Numbered from the stretch's first letter, positions 37,362 to 47,550 are shown. The stretch is 64,000 nt of DNA from Lacinutrix sp. Hel_I_90 (GCF_000934685.1 NZ_JYNQ01000001.1:2902501-2966500), one strand, 5' to 3'. Translations and numbers: made by a program. The notes: generated by a model not told the origin, from the letters alone.

Positions 37362-38654
37362 ATGAGTACACAAAAATTCGCAACTAAAGCGTTGCACGCA
37401 GGACACGACACAACTAAAAATGGAGGCACCAGAGCAGTGCCAATTTATCAATCTACAGCTTATGTTTTTGATGATTCCGATGATGCAGCAGGACGTTTTA
37501 ACCTCTCGATTCCAGGCTTTATTTACACCAGATTAAACAATCCTACAAACGCTGTTTTAGAACAGCGTATTGCCACTTTAGAAGGGGGTATTGCAGCAGT
37601 GGCAACGGCCTCTGGTACGGCAGCAATTTCAACAACATTGCTCACGCTTTTAAAAGCGGGTGATCATATTGTAGCGTCTAGTAGTTTGTATGGCGGGACG
37701 TACAATTTATTAAGTGTCACCCTGCCTAGACATGGAATTACAACCACGTTTGTAGATCCATCAGATCCAGAAAATTTTAGTAAAGCAGCCCAAGAAAATA
37801 CACGCGCTATTTTTGTGGAGTCTTTAGGGAATCCTAAATTAGATGTATTAGATATTGAAGCCATTGCTAAACAAGCTAAAGCGCACAAAGTGCCTTTTAT
37901 TGTTGATAATACAGTGGCGACGCCCTACTTATTAAACCCTATTGCGTATGGTGCAGACATTGTTATTCATTCTTTAACAAAATACATTAACGGAAACGGG
38001 ACCTCGCTTGGCGGTATTATCGTTGATGCTGGAACTTTTGATTGGACTAATGGTAAATTCCCGGAATTCACAGAGCCATCTGCAGGGTATCATGGTTTGG
38101 TATACAGTGAAGCTATTGGCCCAGCGGCATTTATTGCAAAAATAAGAATTGAAGGGCTGCGTGATTATGGTGGTGCATTGAGCCCCTTTAATGCGTTTCA
38201 AATCATTCAAGGTTTAGAAACTTTAGAACTGCGTATCTTAAAACATAGTAGTAATGCATTAGCGCTGGCTAAATGGTTACAAGAACAGCCAGAAGTCACC
38301 TGGGTAAATTATCCAGGTTTAGAAGACAGTAAATACAAGAAATTGGCAGATCGATATTTGCCAAATGGTCAAAGTGGTATTGTTACTTTTGGAGTAGCGG
38401 GTGGCTACGAATCGGCTAAAACCATTGCAGACACCACAAAATTGTTTTCATTATTAGCGAATATAGGCGATACCAAATCATTAATCATTCATCCAGCAAG
38501 TACAACACATCAACAATTAAGCGATGAAGCACAGGAGAGTACTGGTGTTACTAAAGATTTAATTCGTTTGTCTGTAGGTATTGAAAATATCGAAGATTTA
38601 AAAGCAGATTTAAAAGAAGCCTTTGAAGTCGTTAAAAAGACCGTTTTAGCTTAA
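37362..38654 (+). CDS. metY: O-acetylhomoserine sulfhydrylase
   Basis: This 430-residue PLP enzyme of the Cys/Met metabolism family joins O-acetylhomoserine and sulfide to homocysteine. It begins KFATKALHAGHDTTKNGGTRAVPIYQSTAYVF as MetY proteins do. HSLTKYINGNGTSLGG carries the PLP lysine. The length, with the extra loop around 215-245, is the long MetY form, not the 380-390 residue MetB/MetZ form. It is the first gene after the SAM-I riboswitch, so it is expected to be off when SAM is abundant. Confidence 0.93.
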   Translation: MSTQKFATKALHAGHDTTKNGGTRAVPIYQSTAYVFDDSDDAAGRFNLSIPGFIYTRLNNPTNAVLEQRIATLEGGIAAVATASGTAAISTTLLTLLKAGDHIVASSSLYGGTYNLLSVTLPRHGITTTFVDPSDPENFSKAAQENTRAIFVESLGNPKLDVLDIEAIAKQAKAHKVPFIVDNTVATPYLLNPIAYGADIVIHSLTKYINGNGTSLGGIIVDAGTFDWTNGKFPEFTEPSAGYHGLVYSEAIGPAAFIAKIRIEGLRDYGGALSPFNAFQIIQGLETLELRILKHSSNALALAKWLQEQPEVTWVNYPGLEDSKYKKLADRYLPNGQSGIVTFGVAGGYESAKTIADTTKLFSLLANIGDTKSLIIHPASTTHQQLSDEAQESTGVTKDLIRLSVGIENIEDLKADLKEAFEVVKKTVLA

Positions 38655-38735
38655 AAATAATTTTAGTTATTTAATTGAAACAGCTCCGCATCTTATAGCA
38701 ATAAATGATGCGGAGTGAATTTCTAATATATTAAA

Positions 38736-41700
38736 ATGAAAGACTTACAATACTTAAGCATTATAAATTACGTAAACCATGGAGGGAAGGCGGCAAACTT
38801 GAAACTGTCTTATCAAATCTTTGGCCAAGCATTAAATACAGCGCCAGTCGTGTTAGTAAATCATGCCCTTACAGGAAACAGTAATGTTACAGGAGACAAT
38901 GGATGGTGGAAAGAAATCGTTGGCGATGCTAAGGTTATAGACACTAATAAATATACTGTTGTAGCATTTAATATTCCAGGAAATGGATACGACGGTACCA
39001 GTATTGAAAATTATAAAGACTTTGTGGCAAGAGATATAGCAAAACTGTTTTTAATTGGTTTAGAAAAACTAAGAATAGAAAAGTTATTCGCTATAATTGG
39101 TGGCTCATTAGGAGGAGGTATCGCATGGGAAATGGCTGTTTTAAAGCCAGATTTAGCTGAGCATTTAATTCCTGTAGCAACCGACTGGAAATCGACTGAT
39201 TGGTTGATGGCAAATTGCCAGATTCAAGAGCAGTTTTTAGTGAATTCTAGCAATCCTGTGCATGATGCACGTATGCATGCCATGCTATGTTATCGTACGC
39301 CAGAATCATTTAAGGAACGTTTTCAGCGCTCAAAAAATGAAGAATTAGAGTTGTTTAATGTTGAGAGCTGGTTGCTGCATCATGGTAATAAATTACAGGA
39401 GCGTTTTCAGTTGTCTGCCTATAAATTAATGAATCAGTTATTGCGAACGATTGATGTTACTAAAGGGAAAGAGAATGTCGCAAACATTCTTGATACTATT
39501 AAGTCTAAGATTACCATTGTTGCGGTAGATTCTGATTTGTTTTTTACAGCTGAAGAAAACAGAGAAACTCAAAAGCAATTAGCACTAACACATCCAAATG
39601 TAACTTATAATGAAATTAATTCCATACATGGTCATGATGCGTTTTTAATAGAATTTGAACAACTCGAAACTATTATTAAAGGCGTTTTTAAGCCTAATAC
39701 TGAAGAAAAAAGAATGAAAATATTGAAGTTTGGAGGGAAATCTCTGGCTAACGGAGAAGGCTTAAGTCGTGTTATTTCTATTATAGAAAGTAAAGTGGAA
39801 GCTGAAGAGAAAATTGTAGTCGTGGTTTCTGCAAGAGGAAACACAACAAATGAACTCGAAGAAATCTTAGAAAAAGCAGTTAAAAATGAAAGTTACCAAG
39901 AGCAGTTAGCGACTTTTAAAAACTATCAAAACGCATTAAATAGTGCTGACTTTTCAGAAGAATTTTCAAGACTGGATAGTCTTTTTGAAGGGGTGAATTT
40001 ATTGGGAGATTACAGTCAAAAAATTAAAGACGAAGTCTTGGCGCAAGGCGAATTAATGTCGGCAAAACTCATTTCATATTTGCTAAAAGAAAAACATATT
40101 AACGCAAAAACAGCAGATGCCAGAACGCTAATAAAGACCGATAATACTTATGGAAATGCAAAACCAATCGATGCTTTATCTAAAAAGAACGTTATCGCGT
40201 ATTTTAAACAAAATAATGGTACAACTGTAAATATTGTGACAGGTTTTATTGCCTCAAATAATGAGAATAGAACAACAACTTTAGGAAGAAATGGAAGTAA
40301 TTATACAGCCTCTTTATTAGCCAACTATCTAGACGCCGAAGAATTACAAAATTATACGCATGTTAATGGTATTTATACAGCAAACCCAGAATTGGTGGCA
40401 GATGCGAAGAAAATAGAGGAACTCTCATTTACTGAAGCTAATGAACTAGCTAACTTTGGAACGACCATTTTACATGCAAAGACCATCATCCCGTTAATTG
40501 AAAAGAATATTCCTTTGCGTATTTTAAACACTTTTAATCTAGAAGATAAAGGAACCGTTATTACTTCAAAATCCAGTAAAAAGGGTATTCGTTCATTGTC
40601 CGTTTTAGACCATATGGCTTTGGTAAATATCGAAGGGCGTGGATTGTTAGGTAAAGTTGGCGTAGATGCAAGGATTTTTAAAGCACTAAGTCAAGAGAGC
40701 ATTAGTGTTAGTATTATTTCTCAAGGCTCTTCAGAGCGCGGTATAGGTCTGGTAATTAATGCTGAAAAGGCAAGTAAAGCAGTCATCGCTTTAGAACGTG
40801 AATTTGAAAACGATTTTTATTCTCAAGACATTAATAAAATTAGTGTTGTTGATAATGTTGCTGTTATATCTATCATTGGACAAGATTTAAGCGCCTTTCA
40901 TAAACCCTTTAATGCGCTCATTAAAAATCAAATAATCCCAATACTATTTAATAACACCATTACAGGTGAAAATGTGAGCGTTGTGGTTAAAAAATCACAA
41001 TTACATAAGGCTCTAAATGTTATTCACGGTGAAATTTTCGGAATTTCAAAAAAGATAAACCTTGCCATTTTTGGTCACGGTTTGGTGGGGAGTGCACTCA
41101 TTGACCAAATTATTGCATCAGCTAAAGATATTGAAAAGCGGAAAGGTGTAAAGCTAAATATTTTCGTAATTGCTAATTCTAAAAAGGCACTATTCAAAAG
41201 AAACGGTGTCGATAAAAATTGGAAAGCAACACTTTCAAAAGAAGGAAAAGACTATACTATAAAAGATGTTTTCGATTTTGCAGAAACACAGCATTTAGAG
41301 AATTTAATTGCCATTGATAATACAGCGAGTATTGATTTTGTGTCCAATTACATCAAGTTGGTAGCATCAGGTTTTGATCTAGTGTCGTCTAATAAAATTG
41401 CAAATACTATCGCTTTAGAATTCTATGCTACTTTACGTGAGGCCTTAGCGAAACATCAAAAAACCTATTTGTATGAAACCAACGTTGGTGCAGGTTTGCC
41501 ATTAATTGATACGATTAAATTATTGCATTTGTCAGGCGAAAATATTGTAAGAATTAGAGGTGTTTTTTCGGGTTCTTTAAGTTATTTGTTCAATCGGTTT
41601 TCTTCTGAGGCCCTACCATTTTCAAGCCTATTAGAAGAGGCTTTAAACAAGGGGTATACAGAACCAAATCCTAGGGAAGATCTAAGTGGGAATGATGTCG

Positions 41701-42131
41701 CTAGAAAATTATTAATTCTGGCTCGTGAGTTAGATTTACACAATGAATTAAGCGATGTCAACATTGAAAATCTCATTCCAGAACAGCTAAGAGAAATAGA
41801 TACGGCTAATTTTCTAAAACGATTTGATGAGATGGACGCCGTGTTTCAAAAGAAAAAAGAAGCTCAAGAAGGAGATCATGTGTTAAGGTATATTGGTGAT
41901 TTACATGGTGATTTAGCCAACGAAAATGGTGCTAAGTTGGACGTGAAATTAGTCTCTGTGCCTAAACAATCACCTTTAGGCGCATTAAAAGGAGCCGATT
42001 CTATTTTTGAAATTTATACGGAAAGCTATGGCGAAAATCCGATTGTTATTCAAGGCGCAGGTGCAGGTGCATCTGTTACAGCCAGAGGCGTATTTGGTGA
42101 TATATTGAGGTTAACAGAAAAAAACAACTAG
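38736..42131 (+). CDS. fused homoserine O-acyltransferase (MetX-like) - aspartokinase - homoserine dehydrogenase
   Basis: One 1131-residue frame covers three enzymes. Residues 1 to about 322 are an alpha/beta-hydrolase of the MetX type: nucleophile Ser124 in GGSLGG, Asp265 in AVDSDLFF, His300 in HGHDAFL. Residues 327 to about 620 are aspartokinase, starting MKILKFGGKSLANGEG (usual motif KFGGTS, here Lys for Thr) with GRNGSNYTASLLA further on. Two ACT domains follow (about 625-770; IEGRGLLGKVG, VAVISIIG). Residues 775-1131 are homoserine dehydrogenase (IFGHGLVGSALID, TNVGAGLPLIDTI, GYTEPNPREDLSGNDVARK). The reading frame is continuous with no stop. It would take aspartate most of the way to acylhomoserine. 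Met327 could be a second start. It lies between metY and metZ. Confidence 0.9.
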   Translation: MKDLQYLSIINYVNHGGKAANLKLSYQIFGQALNTAPVVLVNHALTGNSNVTGDNGWWKEIVGDAKVIDTNKYTVVAFNIPGNGYDGTSIENYKDFVARDIAKLFLIGLEKLRIEKLFAIIGGSLGGGIAWEMAVLKPDLAEHLIPVATDWKSTDWLMANCQIQEQFLVNSSNPVHDARMHAMLCYRTPESFKERFQRSKNEELELFNVESWLLHHGNKLQERFQLSAYKLMNQLLRTIDVTKGKENVANILDTIKSKITIVAVDSDLFFTAEENRETQKQLALTHPNVTYNEINSIHGHDAFLIEFEQLETIIKGVFKPNTEEKRMKILKFGGKSLANGEGLSRVISIIESKVEAEEKIVVVVSARGNTTNELEEILEKAVKNESYQEQLATFKNYQNALNSADFSEEFSRLDSLFEGVNLLGDYSQKIKDEVLAQGELMSAKLISYLLKEKHINAKTADARTLIKTDNTYGNAKPIDALSKKNVIAYFKQNNGTTVNIVTGFIASNNENRTTTLGRNGSNYTASLLANYLDAEELQNYTHVNGIYTANPELVADAKKIEELSFTEANELANFGTTILHAKTIIPLIEKNIPLRILNTFNLEDKGTVITSKSSKKGIRSLSVLDHMALVNIEGRGLLGKVGVDARIFKALSQESISVSIISQGSSERGIGLVINAEKASKAVIALEREFENDFYSQDINKISVVDNVAVISIIGQDLSAFHKPFNALIKNQIIPILFNNTITGENVSVVVKKSQLHKALNVIHGEIFGISKKINLAIFGHGLVGSALIDQIIASAKDIEKRKGVKLNIFVIANSKKALFKRNGVDKNWKATLSKEGKDYTIKDVFDFAETQHLENLIAIDNTASIDFVSNYIKLVASGFDLVSSNKIANTIALEFYATLREALAKHQKTYLYETNVGAGLPLIDTIKLLHLSGENIVRIRGVFSGSLSYLFNRFSSEALPFSSLLEEALNKGYTEPNPREDLSGNDVARKLLILARELDLHNELSDVNIENLIPEQLREIDTANFLKRFDEMDAVFQKKKEAQEGDHVLRYIGDLHGDLANENGAKLDVKLVSVPKQSPLGALKGADSIFEIYTESYGENPIVIQGAGAGASVTARGVFGDILRLTEKNN

Positions 42132-42138
42132 TTTTAAA

Positions 42139-43317
42139 ATGAGCAGTAAACATATAGAAACAGAAGCGATACGAATACAAACTGAGCGGTCTCAGTTTTT
42201 AGAACACTCCACACCATTATATCTTACCTCAAGTTATCTTTTTGAAGATGCTGAAGATATGCGTGCTTCCTTTGCCGATGAAAAGCAGCGTAATATTTAT
42301 AGCAGGTATTCTAATCCAAATAGCACAGAATTTATAGATAAAATCTGTAAAATGGAAGGTGCAGAAGGTGGTTATGCTTTTGCAAGTGGTATGTCTGCGG
42401 TCTTTTCTACATTTGCGGCTTTACTTAATGCAGGCGATCATATTGTGTCTTCACGGAGTATTTTTGGTTCTACACAAACCCTATGTAAAAATATTTTACC
42501 AAAATGGAACATCTCCACTAGTTATTTTAAAATTACTGAAATAGACCTAATAGAAAGTCTCATTCAGCCCAACACGAAATTCATTTATGCCGAAAGCCCT
42601 ACAAATCCAACCGTTGATATTTTAGATTTAGAACGATTGGGTCAAATCGCGAAAAAACACCAGCTGCTTTTAATAATAGACAATTGTTTTGCGACACCCT
42701 ATCTTCAACAACCCATGGCATTTGGAGCAGATTTAGTCATCCATTCTGCAACAAAATTAATCGATGGACAAGGTCGCGTACTAGGTGGTGTCACTGTAGG
42801 AAAAGCAGATTTGATTAAACAAATCTATTTGTTTTCCAGAAATACGGGCCCAGCATTATCTCCTTTTAATGCCTGGGTGTTATCTAAAAGTTTAGAAACC
42901 TTAGCGGTAAGAGTGGATAGACATTGTGAAAATGCGCTAAACGTCGCTGAGTTTTTAGAAAGTCAACCTAACGTTAAATTCGTAAAGTACCCTTTTTTAA
43001 AATCACACCCACAATACGCATTGGCAAAAAAGCAAATGAAAGCAGGAGGTAATGTTGTCGCTTTCGAAATTGAAGGCGGTATAGAGGCGGGCCGCAATTT
43101 TTTAAATGCGATCAAACTATTATCGTTGTCGGCAAACTTAGGCGATACCAGAACAATTGTGACGCATCCAGCCTCTACAACACATGCAAAAGTATCTGAA
43201 GAGGAAAGAGCCGATGCTGGTATTACTCCTGGTTTGGTACGCATTTCTGTTGGATTGGAGCATATAGAAGATATTATTAATGATATAAACCAAGCACTAA
43301 ATAATGGCAAGTATTAA
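42139..43317 (+). CDS. metZ: trans-sulfuration-family enzyme, probable O-succinylhomoserine sulfhydrylase
   Basis: This 392-residue PLP enzyme is a second homocysteine-forming candidate. HSATKLIDGQGRVLGG holds the PLP lysine, and the DGQGR/LGG form is typical of MetZ, unlike the NGNGTSLGG of the neighbouring MetY. YSRYSNPNSTEFIDKICKMEGAEG is the usual substrate loop. Cystathionine gamma-synthase (MetB) is the main alternative. It starts 8 bases after the fusion gene and overlaps metH part 1 by 14 bases, so it is in the same transcript. Confidence 0.85.
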   Translation: MSSKHIETEAIRIQTERSQFLEHSTPLYLTSSYLFEDAEDMRASFADEKQRNIYSRYSNPNSTEFIDKICKMEGAEGGYAFASGMSAVFSTFAALLNAGDHIVSSRSIFGSTQTLCKNILPKWNISTSYFKITEIDLIESLIQPNTKFIYAESPTNPTVDILDLERLGQIAKKHQLLLIIDNCFATPYLQQPMAFGADLVIHSATKLIDGQGRVLGGVTVGKADLIKQIYLFSRNTGPALSPFNAWVLSKSLETLAVRVDRHCENALNVAEFLESQPNVKFVKYPFLKSHPQYALAKKQMKAGGNVVAFEIEGGIEAGRNFLNAIKLLSLSANLGDTRTIVTHPASTTHAKVSEEERADAGITPGLVRISVGLEHIEDIINDINQALNNGKY

Positions 43318-44305
43318 AGATGAAATACAAAAAAGAATTCTCGTGCTAGATGGGGCTATGGGTACCATGCTTCAGCAGTACAATTTTTCTGAAGCCGATT
43401 TTCGTGGTGAACGTTTTAAAGCATATCCTTCATCCTTAAAAGGTAATAACGACTTATTGTCGCTTACACAGCCTAGCGCGATAGCCGACATACATCGTAA
43501 GTATTTTGAAGCAGGAGCAGATATCGTAGAAACGAATACCTTTTCAGGAACAACGATTGCGATGGCAGACTATAACATGGAAGATCTGGTGTACGAACTC
43601 AATTATGAATCGGCTAAAATAGCAAAGCAAGTTGCTCAGGAATTTACGAATAAAGAACCTAATAAACCACGTTTTGTAGCGGGGAGTATTGGGCCAACGA
43701 ACAGAACGGCAAGTTTATCGCCAGATGTTAATAGGCCAGAATATCGTGCCATAACTTTTGAGGCATTAAGGAAAGCCTACAAACAACAAGTAGAGGCATT
43801 AATTGATGGCGGAGTAGATGTGTTGCTAGTAGAAACAATTTTCGATACGCTAAATGCAAAAGCAGCATTATTTGCAATAGAAGAAGTTAAAGAAGAACGC
43901 GATTTAAACATTCCAATTATGATTTCTGGAACGATTACAGACGCTTCGGGACGGACATTATCAGGCCAAACGGTGGAAGCCTTTTTAACGTCAATTTCCC
44001 ATATCGAATTATTGAGTGTTGGTTTTAATTGTGCGCTTGGCGCGCAGCAATTACAACCGTATTTAAAACGCTTGGCACACGAAACAAAATTTTACACTTC
44101 GGCACATCCTAATGCAGGCTTACCAAATGCTTTTGGTGAATACGATGAGTCGCCAAAAGAAATGCAAGGCTATATAGAAGCTTATCTTAAAGACGATTTA
44201 ATAAATATTATTGGAGGCTGTTGCGGTACAAGTCCTGAGCATATTAAAGCCATTGCTGAAGTAGTAAAAAAATATAAACCAAGACAATTAGTTGTTAGTT
44301 ATTAG
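43304..44305 (+). CDS. metH: methionine synthase part 1: homocysteine-binding domain
   Basis: This 333-residue protein is the zinc-binding homocysteine methyltransferase barrel of MetH on its own. It opens LVLDGAMGTMLQQYNFSEADFRGERF; zinc cysteines lie in SVGFNCALGA and IIGGCCGTSPEHI. In Escherichia coli this is the first third of one 1227-residue protein; here the gene stops after the domain. The last codons and stop (VVSY) are written in the left arm of an inverted repeat (44291-44314) that flanks the next gene. It must act with part 2 (44660-47416). Confidence 0.93.
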   Translation: MASIKDEIQKRILVLDGAMGTMLQQYNFSEADFRGERFKAYPSSLKGNNDLLSLTQPSAIADIHRKYFEAGADIVETNTFSGTTIAMADYNMEDLVYELNYESAKIAKQVAQEFTNKEPNKPRFVAGSIGPTNRTASLSPDVNRPEYRAITFEALRKAYKQQVEALIDGGVDVLLVETIFDTLNAKAALFAIEEVKEERDLNIPIMISGTITDASGRTLSGQTVEAFLTSISHIELLSVGFNCALGAQQLQPYLKRLAHETKFYTSAHPNAGLPNAFGEYDESPKEMQGYIEAYLKDDLINIIGGCCGTSPEHIKAIAEVVKKYKPRQLVVSY

Positions 44306-44704
44306 TTTTCGGTTAATAGAGAAGAAAATAAACATGAATTATACAGCATTAGAGGTTTGGAAATTTTCAAGAGATTTAGTTAAGTTGGTTTACTTATTGA
44401 CAAAATCGTTTCCTAACGATGAAATTTACGGATTAACAAATCAGATGAGACGAAGTGCGGTTTCCGTGCCTTCAAACATTGCAGAAGGCGTTGGTAGACA
44501 TTCCAATAAAGAAACGATTCATTTTCTGTATATCGCTAAGGGCTTTTTAAATGAAGTAGAAACACAACTATATTTATCTTTTGACATTGGATACATTTCT
44601 GAAAAACTTACTTCAAATAAAAAACTATTAAATGGTTTTATCAATTATTATAAAAAATTATGATGACTAAAAAAACCAACAACCAACAACCAATAACTAA
44701 CGAC
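44291..44704. repeat. 414-base inverted-repeat element carrying a four-helix-bundle gene inside the metH locus
   Basis: The 24-base arm at 44291-44314 (starts GTTGTTAGTTATTAG) is the inverse of 44681-44704 (ends CCAATAACTAACGAC) at 20 of 24 positions. Between the arms lies one gene, 44334-44663. The left arm codes for the end of metH part 1 and the right arm for the beginning of metH part 2. A related, gene-less element lies at 50871-51008. I see no transposase and no obvious target duplication. Confidence 0.65.
44334..44663 (+). CDS. four-helix-bundle protein (23S rRNA intervening-sequence protein family)
   Basis: This 109-residue protein has the pattern of the S23/IVP family: [36 protein letters not shown] and [16 protein letters not shown]. 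Relatives are found inside 23S rRNA intervening sequences, as free genes in Bacteroidota and as Avd in diversity-generating retroelements. Their function as free genes is unknown. Start ATG 44334 gives MNYTALEVW; an upstream in-frame ATG would read out of the repeat. It overlaps metH part 2 by 4 bases (ATGA-type) and is flanked by inverted repeats. Confidence 0.9.
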   Translation: MNYTALEVWKFSRDLVKLVYLLTKSFPNDEIYGLTNQMRRSAVSVPSNIAEGVGRHSNKETIHFLYIAKGFLNEVETQLYLSFDIGYISEKLTSNKKLLNGFINYYKKL

Positions 44705-47416
44705 CAGGAAAGATATTTAACCTTATCTGGACTGGAACCTTTGATAGTTACTCCAGAAAGTAATTTTATAAATGTTGGAGAACGCACCAATGTAACAGGT
44801 TCTCGAAAATTTCTGCGACTTATCAAAGAAGAAAAATACGAAGAAGCATTAGCTGTTGCGAGAGATCAGGTTGAAGGTGGTGCACAAATTATCGATGTGA
44901 ATATGGATGAAGGGATGCTTGATGGTGTTTACGCCATGACTACCTTTTTAAATCTTATTGCGTCTGAGCCAGATATTGCTAGAGTTCCTATTATGATTGA
45001 CAGCTCAAAATGGGAAATTATTGAAGCGGGATTGCAAGTCGTGCAAGGTAAATGCGTTGTAAATTCTATAAGTTTAAAAGAAGGGGAAACCGAATTTAAG
45101 CGTCAGGCGAAATTAGTAAGACGCTATGGGGCAGCTGTAATTGTTATGGCTTTTGATGAAGATGGGCAAGCCGATACGTATCAAAGGCGCATAGATATTT
45201 GTAAACGTTCCTACTATATTTTGGTAAATGAAGTGAAATTTAAACCACAGGATATCATCTTCGATCCTAATATTTTTCCTGTGGCTACAGGTATGGACGA
45301 GCATCGAAAAAATGCTTTAGATTTCTTTAAGGCTACAAAATGGATCCGAGAAAATTTACCTTATGCTAATGTCTCTGGCGGTGTGAGTAATGTGTCTTTT
45401 TCTTTCCGGGGTAATGATACGGTACGTGAAGCAATGCATTCTGCCTTTTTATACCATGCTATTAAAAATGGCATGAATATAGGGATCGTTAATCCTACGA
45501 TGTTGGAAATTTATGATGAAATCAATCCTGAATTATTAAGGCTAGTTGAAGATGTTCTATTCGATAAACATGATGAAGCAACAGAACGTCTAATAACTTA
45601 TGCTGAAACGGTAAAGGGTCATGTAAAAGAAGAACAGGTTACCATTCAAGAATGGCGAAGTACACCTTTGCAAGTACGCATTACCCATAGTTTAGTTAAA
45701 GGGATTGATGCGTTTATCCTTGAAGATGTTGAAGAAGCCAGGCAAGAAGCAAACAGACCTATTGAAGTAATTGAGGGGCATTTAATGATTGGGATGAATG
45801 TGGTTGGCGATTTGTTTGGTAGTGGGAAAATGTTTTTACCACAAGTAGTAAAATCGGCTAGAGTCATGAAAAAAGCCGTTGCTTATTTACAACCCTTTAT
45901 TGAAGCAGAAAAAGATGGCAAACAGGAATTCGCAGGAAAGATTTTAATGGCCACCGTAAAAGGTGATGTACATGATATTGGTAAAAATATTGTGAGTGTT
46001 GTTTTAGGCTGTAATAACTACGAGATTGTCGATTTAGGCGTGATGGTACCACCAGAAAAAATTATTGAAGTCGCAAAACGGGAGCAGGTAGATGTAATTG
46101 GATTAAGCGGATTAATCACCCCATCTCTGGATGAAATGGTGTATGTCTCTAAAGAAATGGAAAAGCAAAACTTTAATATTCCATTAATTATTGGTGGCGC
46201 AACCACCTCAAAAGCGCATACTTCTGTTAAGATTGCGCCGCATTATAATAATACTGTGGTGCATATTCATGATGCCTCTCGAGCAGTGACTGTTGTTGGT
46301 AATTTATTAAAAAAAGATAATCAGATTTTTAAAGAAGGCATCCGTGAAGAGTATGATAAATTTCGGGAGCAATTTTTAAATAGAACCAAACAAAAGGAAT
46401 ACATCACTATTGAACAAGCCAGAAATAGAAAGTATAAAATAGATTGGGAGTCTTCAGAAATTGTAAAGCCTAAAGCATTAGGCATCCAAAACATTCAGGA
46501 CTTTGATATTTCAAAATTAGAAGCCTATATCGATTGGTCTCCGTTTTTTAGGAGTTGGGATTTACATGGGAAATATCCAGAAATTCTAACGGATACTATT
46601 GTGGGTGAGCAAGCCACTGAGTTATTTGCTGATGCACAAGTCTTGTTGAAACGTGTTTTTAATGACAAATTATTGAAAGCCAAAGCCATTTTTGGGCTGT
46701 TTCCTGCAAATACTGTAAATGAGGATGATATTGAAGTGACAACTAGAGGTCAGGCTGAGCTTTTTGAAGCCTCTAAAAAAGAGTTGGGTAATATGCCTAC
46801 AGAAAATATAACCTTCCTTACACTTCGTCAACAACTTAAAAAAAGGGAAGGCATTCCAAACCATGCTTTAGCCGATTTCATTGCGCCGAAAGACACAGGG
46901 ATTCAAGATTATATAGGTGCGTTTTGTGTCTCTACTGGTTTTGGAACCGCAGCATTAGCAGCACAATTCGAGGCGGATAATGACGATTATAATGCCATTA
47001 TGATTAAAGCTTTAGCAGACAGATTAGCCGAAGCTTTTGCCGAATATTTACATAAAGAAGTAAGGACTAAATATTGGGGATATGCTGAAAACGAAACGCT
47101 TTCAAACCAAGATCTAATAAAAGAAAGTTATAAAGGTATTCGTCCAGCTCCGGGATATCCTGCCTGCCCCGATCATTTAGAGAAACAAACCATCTGGAAG
47201 CTACTGGATGTTGAAGAACAAATAGGTGTGAAATTAACCGAAAGCATAGCGATGTGGCCAGCCGCAAGTGTAAGTGGTTATTATTTTGGAAACAAAGAAG
47301 CGAAGTACTTTGGATTAGGGAAAATCACTGAAGATCAATTAAAGGATTACGCCAAAAGAAGAAAGATACCAGAAGAAGAAGCGCGAAAATGGTTGAATCC
47401 AAATTTAGCAGATTAA
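44660..47416 (+). CDS. metH: methionine synthase part 2: folate-, cobalamin- and SAM-activation domains
   Basis: This 918-residue protein carries the remainder of cobalamin-dependent MetH. The pterin domain starts near [16 protein letters not shown] (about 33-48). The cobalamin-binding motif GDVHDIG, with the His that ligates cobalt, is near 434-440. The activation domain has [15 protein letters not shown] near 832. Parts 1 and 2 together equal the length of a complete MetH, split at the homocysteine/folate domain boundary. The first ~17 residues ([15 protein letters not shown]) are low-complexity and come from the right repeat arm; family-like sequence begins at [10 protein letters not shown]. 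No later Met offers an alternative start. Confidence 0.95.
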   Translation: MMTKKTNNQQPITNDQERYLTLSGLEPLIVTPESNFINVGERTNVTGSRKFLRLIKEEKYEEALAVARDQVEGGAQIIDVNMDEGMLDGVYAMTTFLNLIASEPDIARVPIMIDSSKWEIIEAGLQVVQGKCVVNSISLKEGETEFKRQAKLVRRYGAAVIVMAFDEDGQADTYQRRIDICKRSYYILVNEVKFKPQDIIFDPNIFPVATGMDEHRKNALDFFKATKWIRENLPYANVSGGVSNVSFSFRGNDTVREAMHSAFLYHAIKNGMNIGIVNPTMLEIYDEINPELLRLVEDVLFDKHDEATERLITYAETVKGHVKEEQVTIQEWRSTPLQVRITHSLVKGIDAFILEDVEEARQEANRPIEVIEGHLMIGMNVVGDLFGSGKMFLPQVVKSARVMKKAVAYLQPFIEAEKDGKQEFAGKILMATVKGDVHDIGKNIVSVVLGCNNYEIVDLGVMVPPEKIIEVAKREQVDVIGLSGLITPSLDEMVYVSKEMEKQNFNIPLIIGGATTSKAHTSVKIAPHYNNTVVHIHDASRAVTVVGNLLKKDNQIFKEGIREEYDKFREQFLNRTKQKEYITIEQARNRKYKIDWESSEIVKPKALGIQNIQDFDISKLEAYIDWSPFFRSWDLHGKYPEILTDTIVGEQATELFADAQVLLKRVFNDKLLKAKAIFGLFPANTVNEDDIEVTTRGQAELFEASKKELGNMPTENITFLTLRQQLKKREGIPNHALADFIAPKDTGIQDYIGAFCVSTGFGTAALAAQFEADNDDYNAIMIKALADRLAEAFAEYLHKEVRTKYWGYAENETLSNQDLIKESYKGIRPAPGYPACPDHLEKQTIWKLLDVEEQIGVKLTESIAMWPAASVSGYYFGNKEAKYFGLGKITEDQLKDYAKRRKIPEEEARKWLNPNLAD

Positions 47417-47436
47417 CTTTTATAAGTGCAAACAGA

Positions 47437-47462
47437 CCTCACAGGTTTTAAAACCAGTGAGG
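47437..47462. repeat. dispersed palindrome after metH
   Basis: CCTCACAGGTTTT is followed directly by AAAACCAGTGAGG, a 26-base inverted repeat with one mismatch per arm and no loop. It is 21 bases after the metH stop and could also help end transcription, though no T tract follows. Confidence 0.65.
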
Positions 47463-47528
47463 CCTCTAAAAGCACGAAAAAACAAAAAAGGGATCATATA
47501 ATAACAACCAAACAACAATAAATAAAAG

Positions 47529-47544
47529 TCCTGCTTACGCAGGA
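47529..47544. repeat. small hairpin just before metF
   Basis: TCCTGC (47529-47534), loop TTAC, GCAGGA (47539-47544). It ends 6 bases before the metF ATG. A similar hairpin stands 2 bases before ilvA. Confidence 0.55.
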
Positions 47545-47550
47545 AGTGCT

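Noticed and set aside
44291-44704. A complete insertion sequence or diversity-generating retroelement
   Set aside because: There is no transposase, reverse transcriptase or template repeat; only the four-helix-bundle gene and inverted ends are present.
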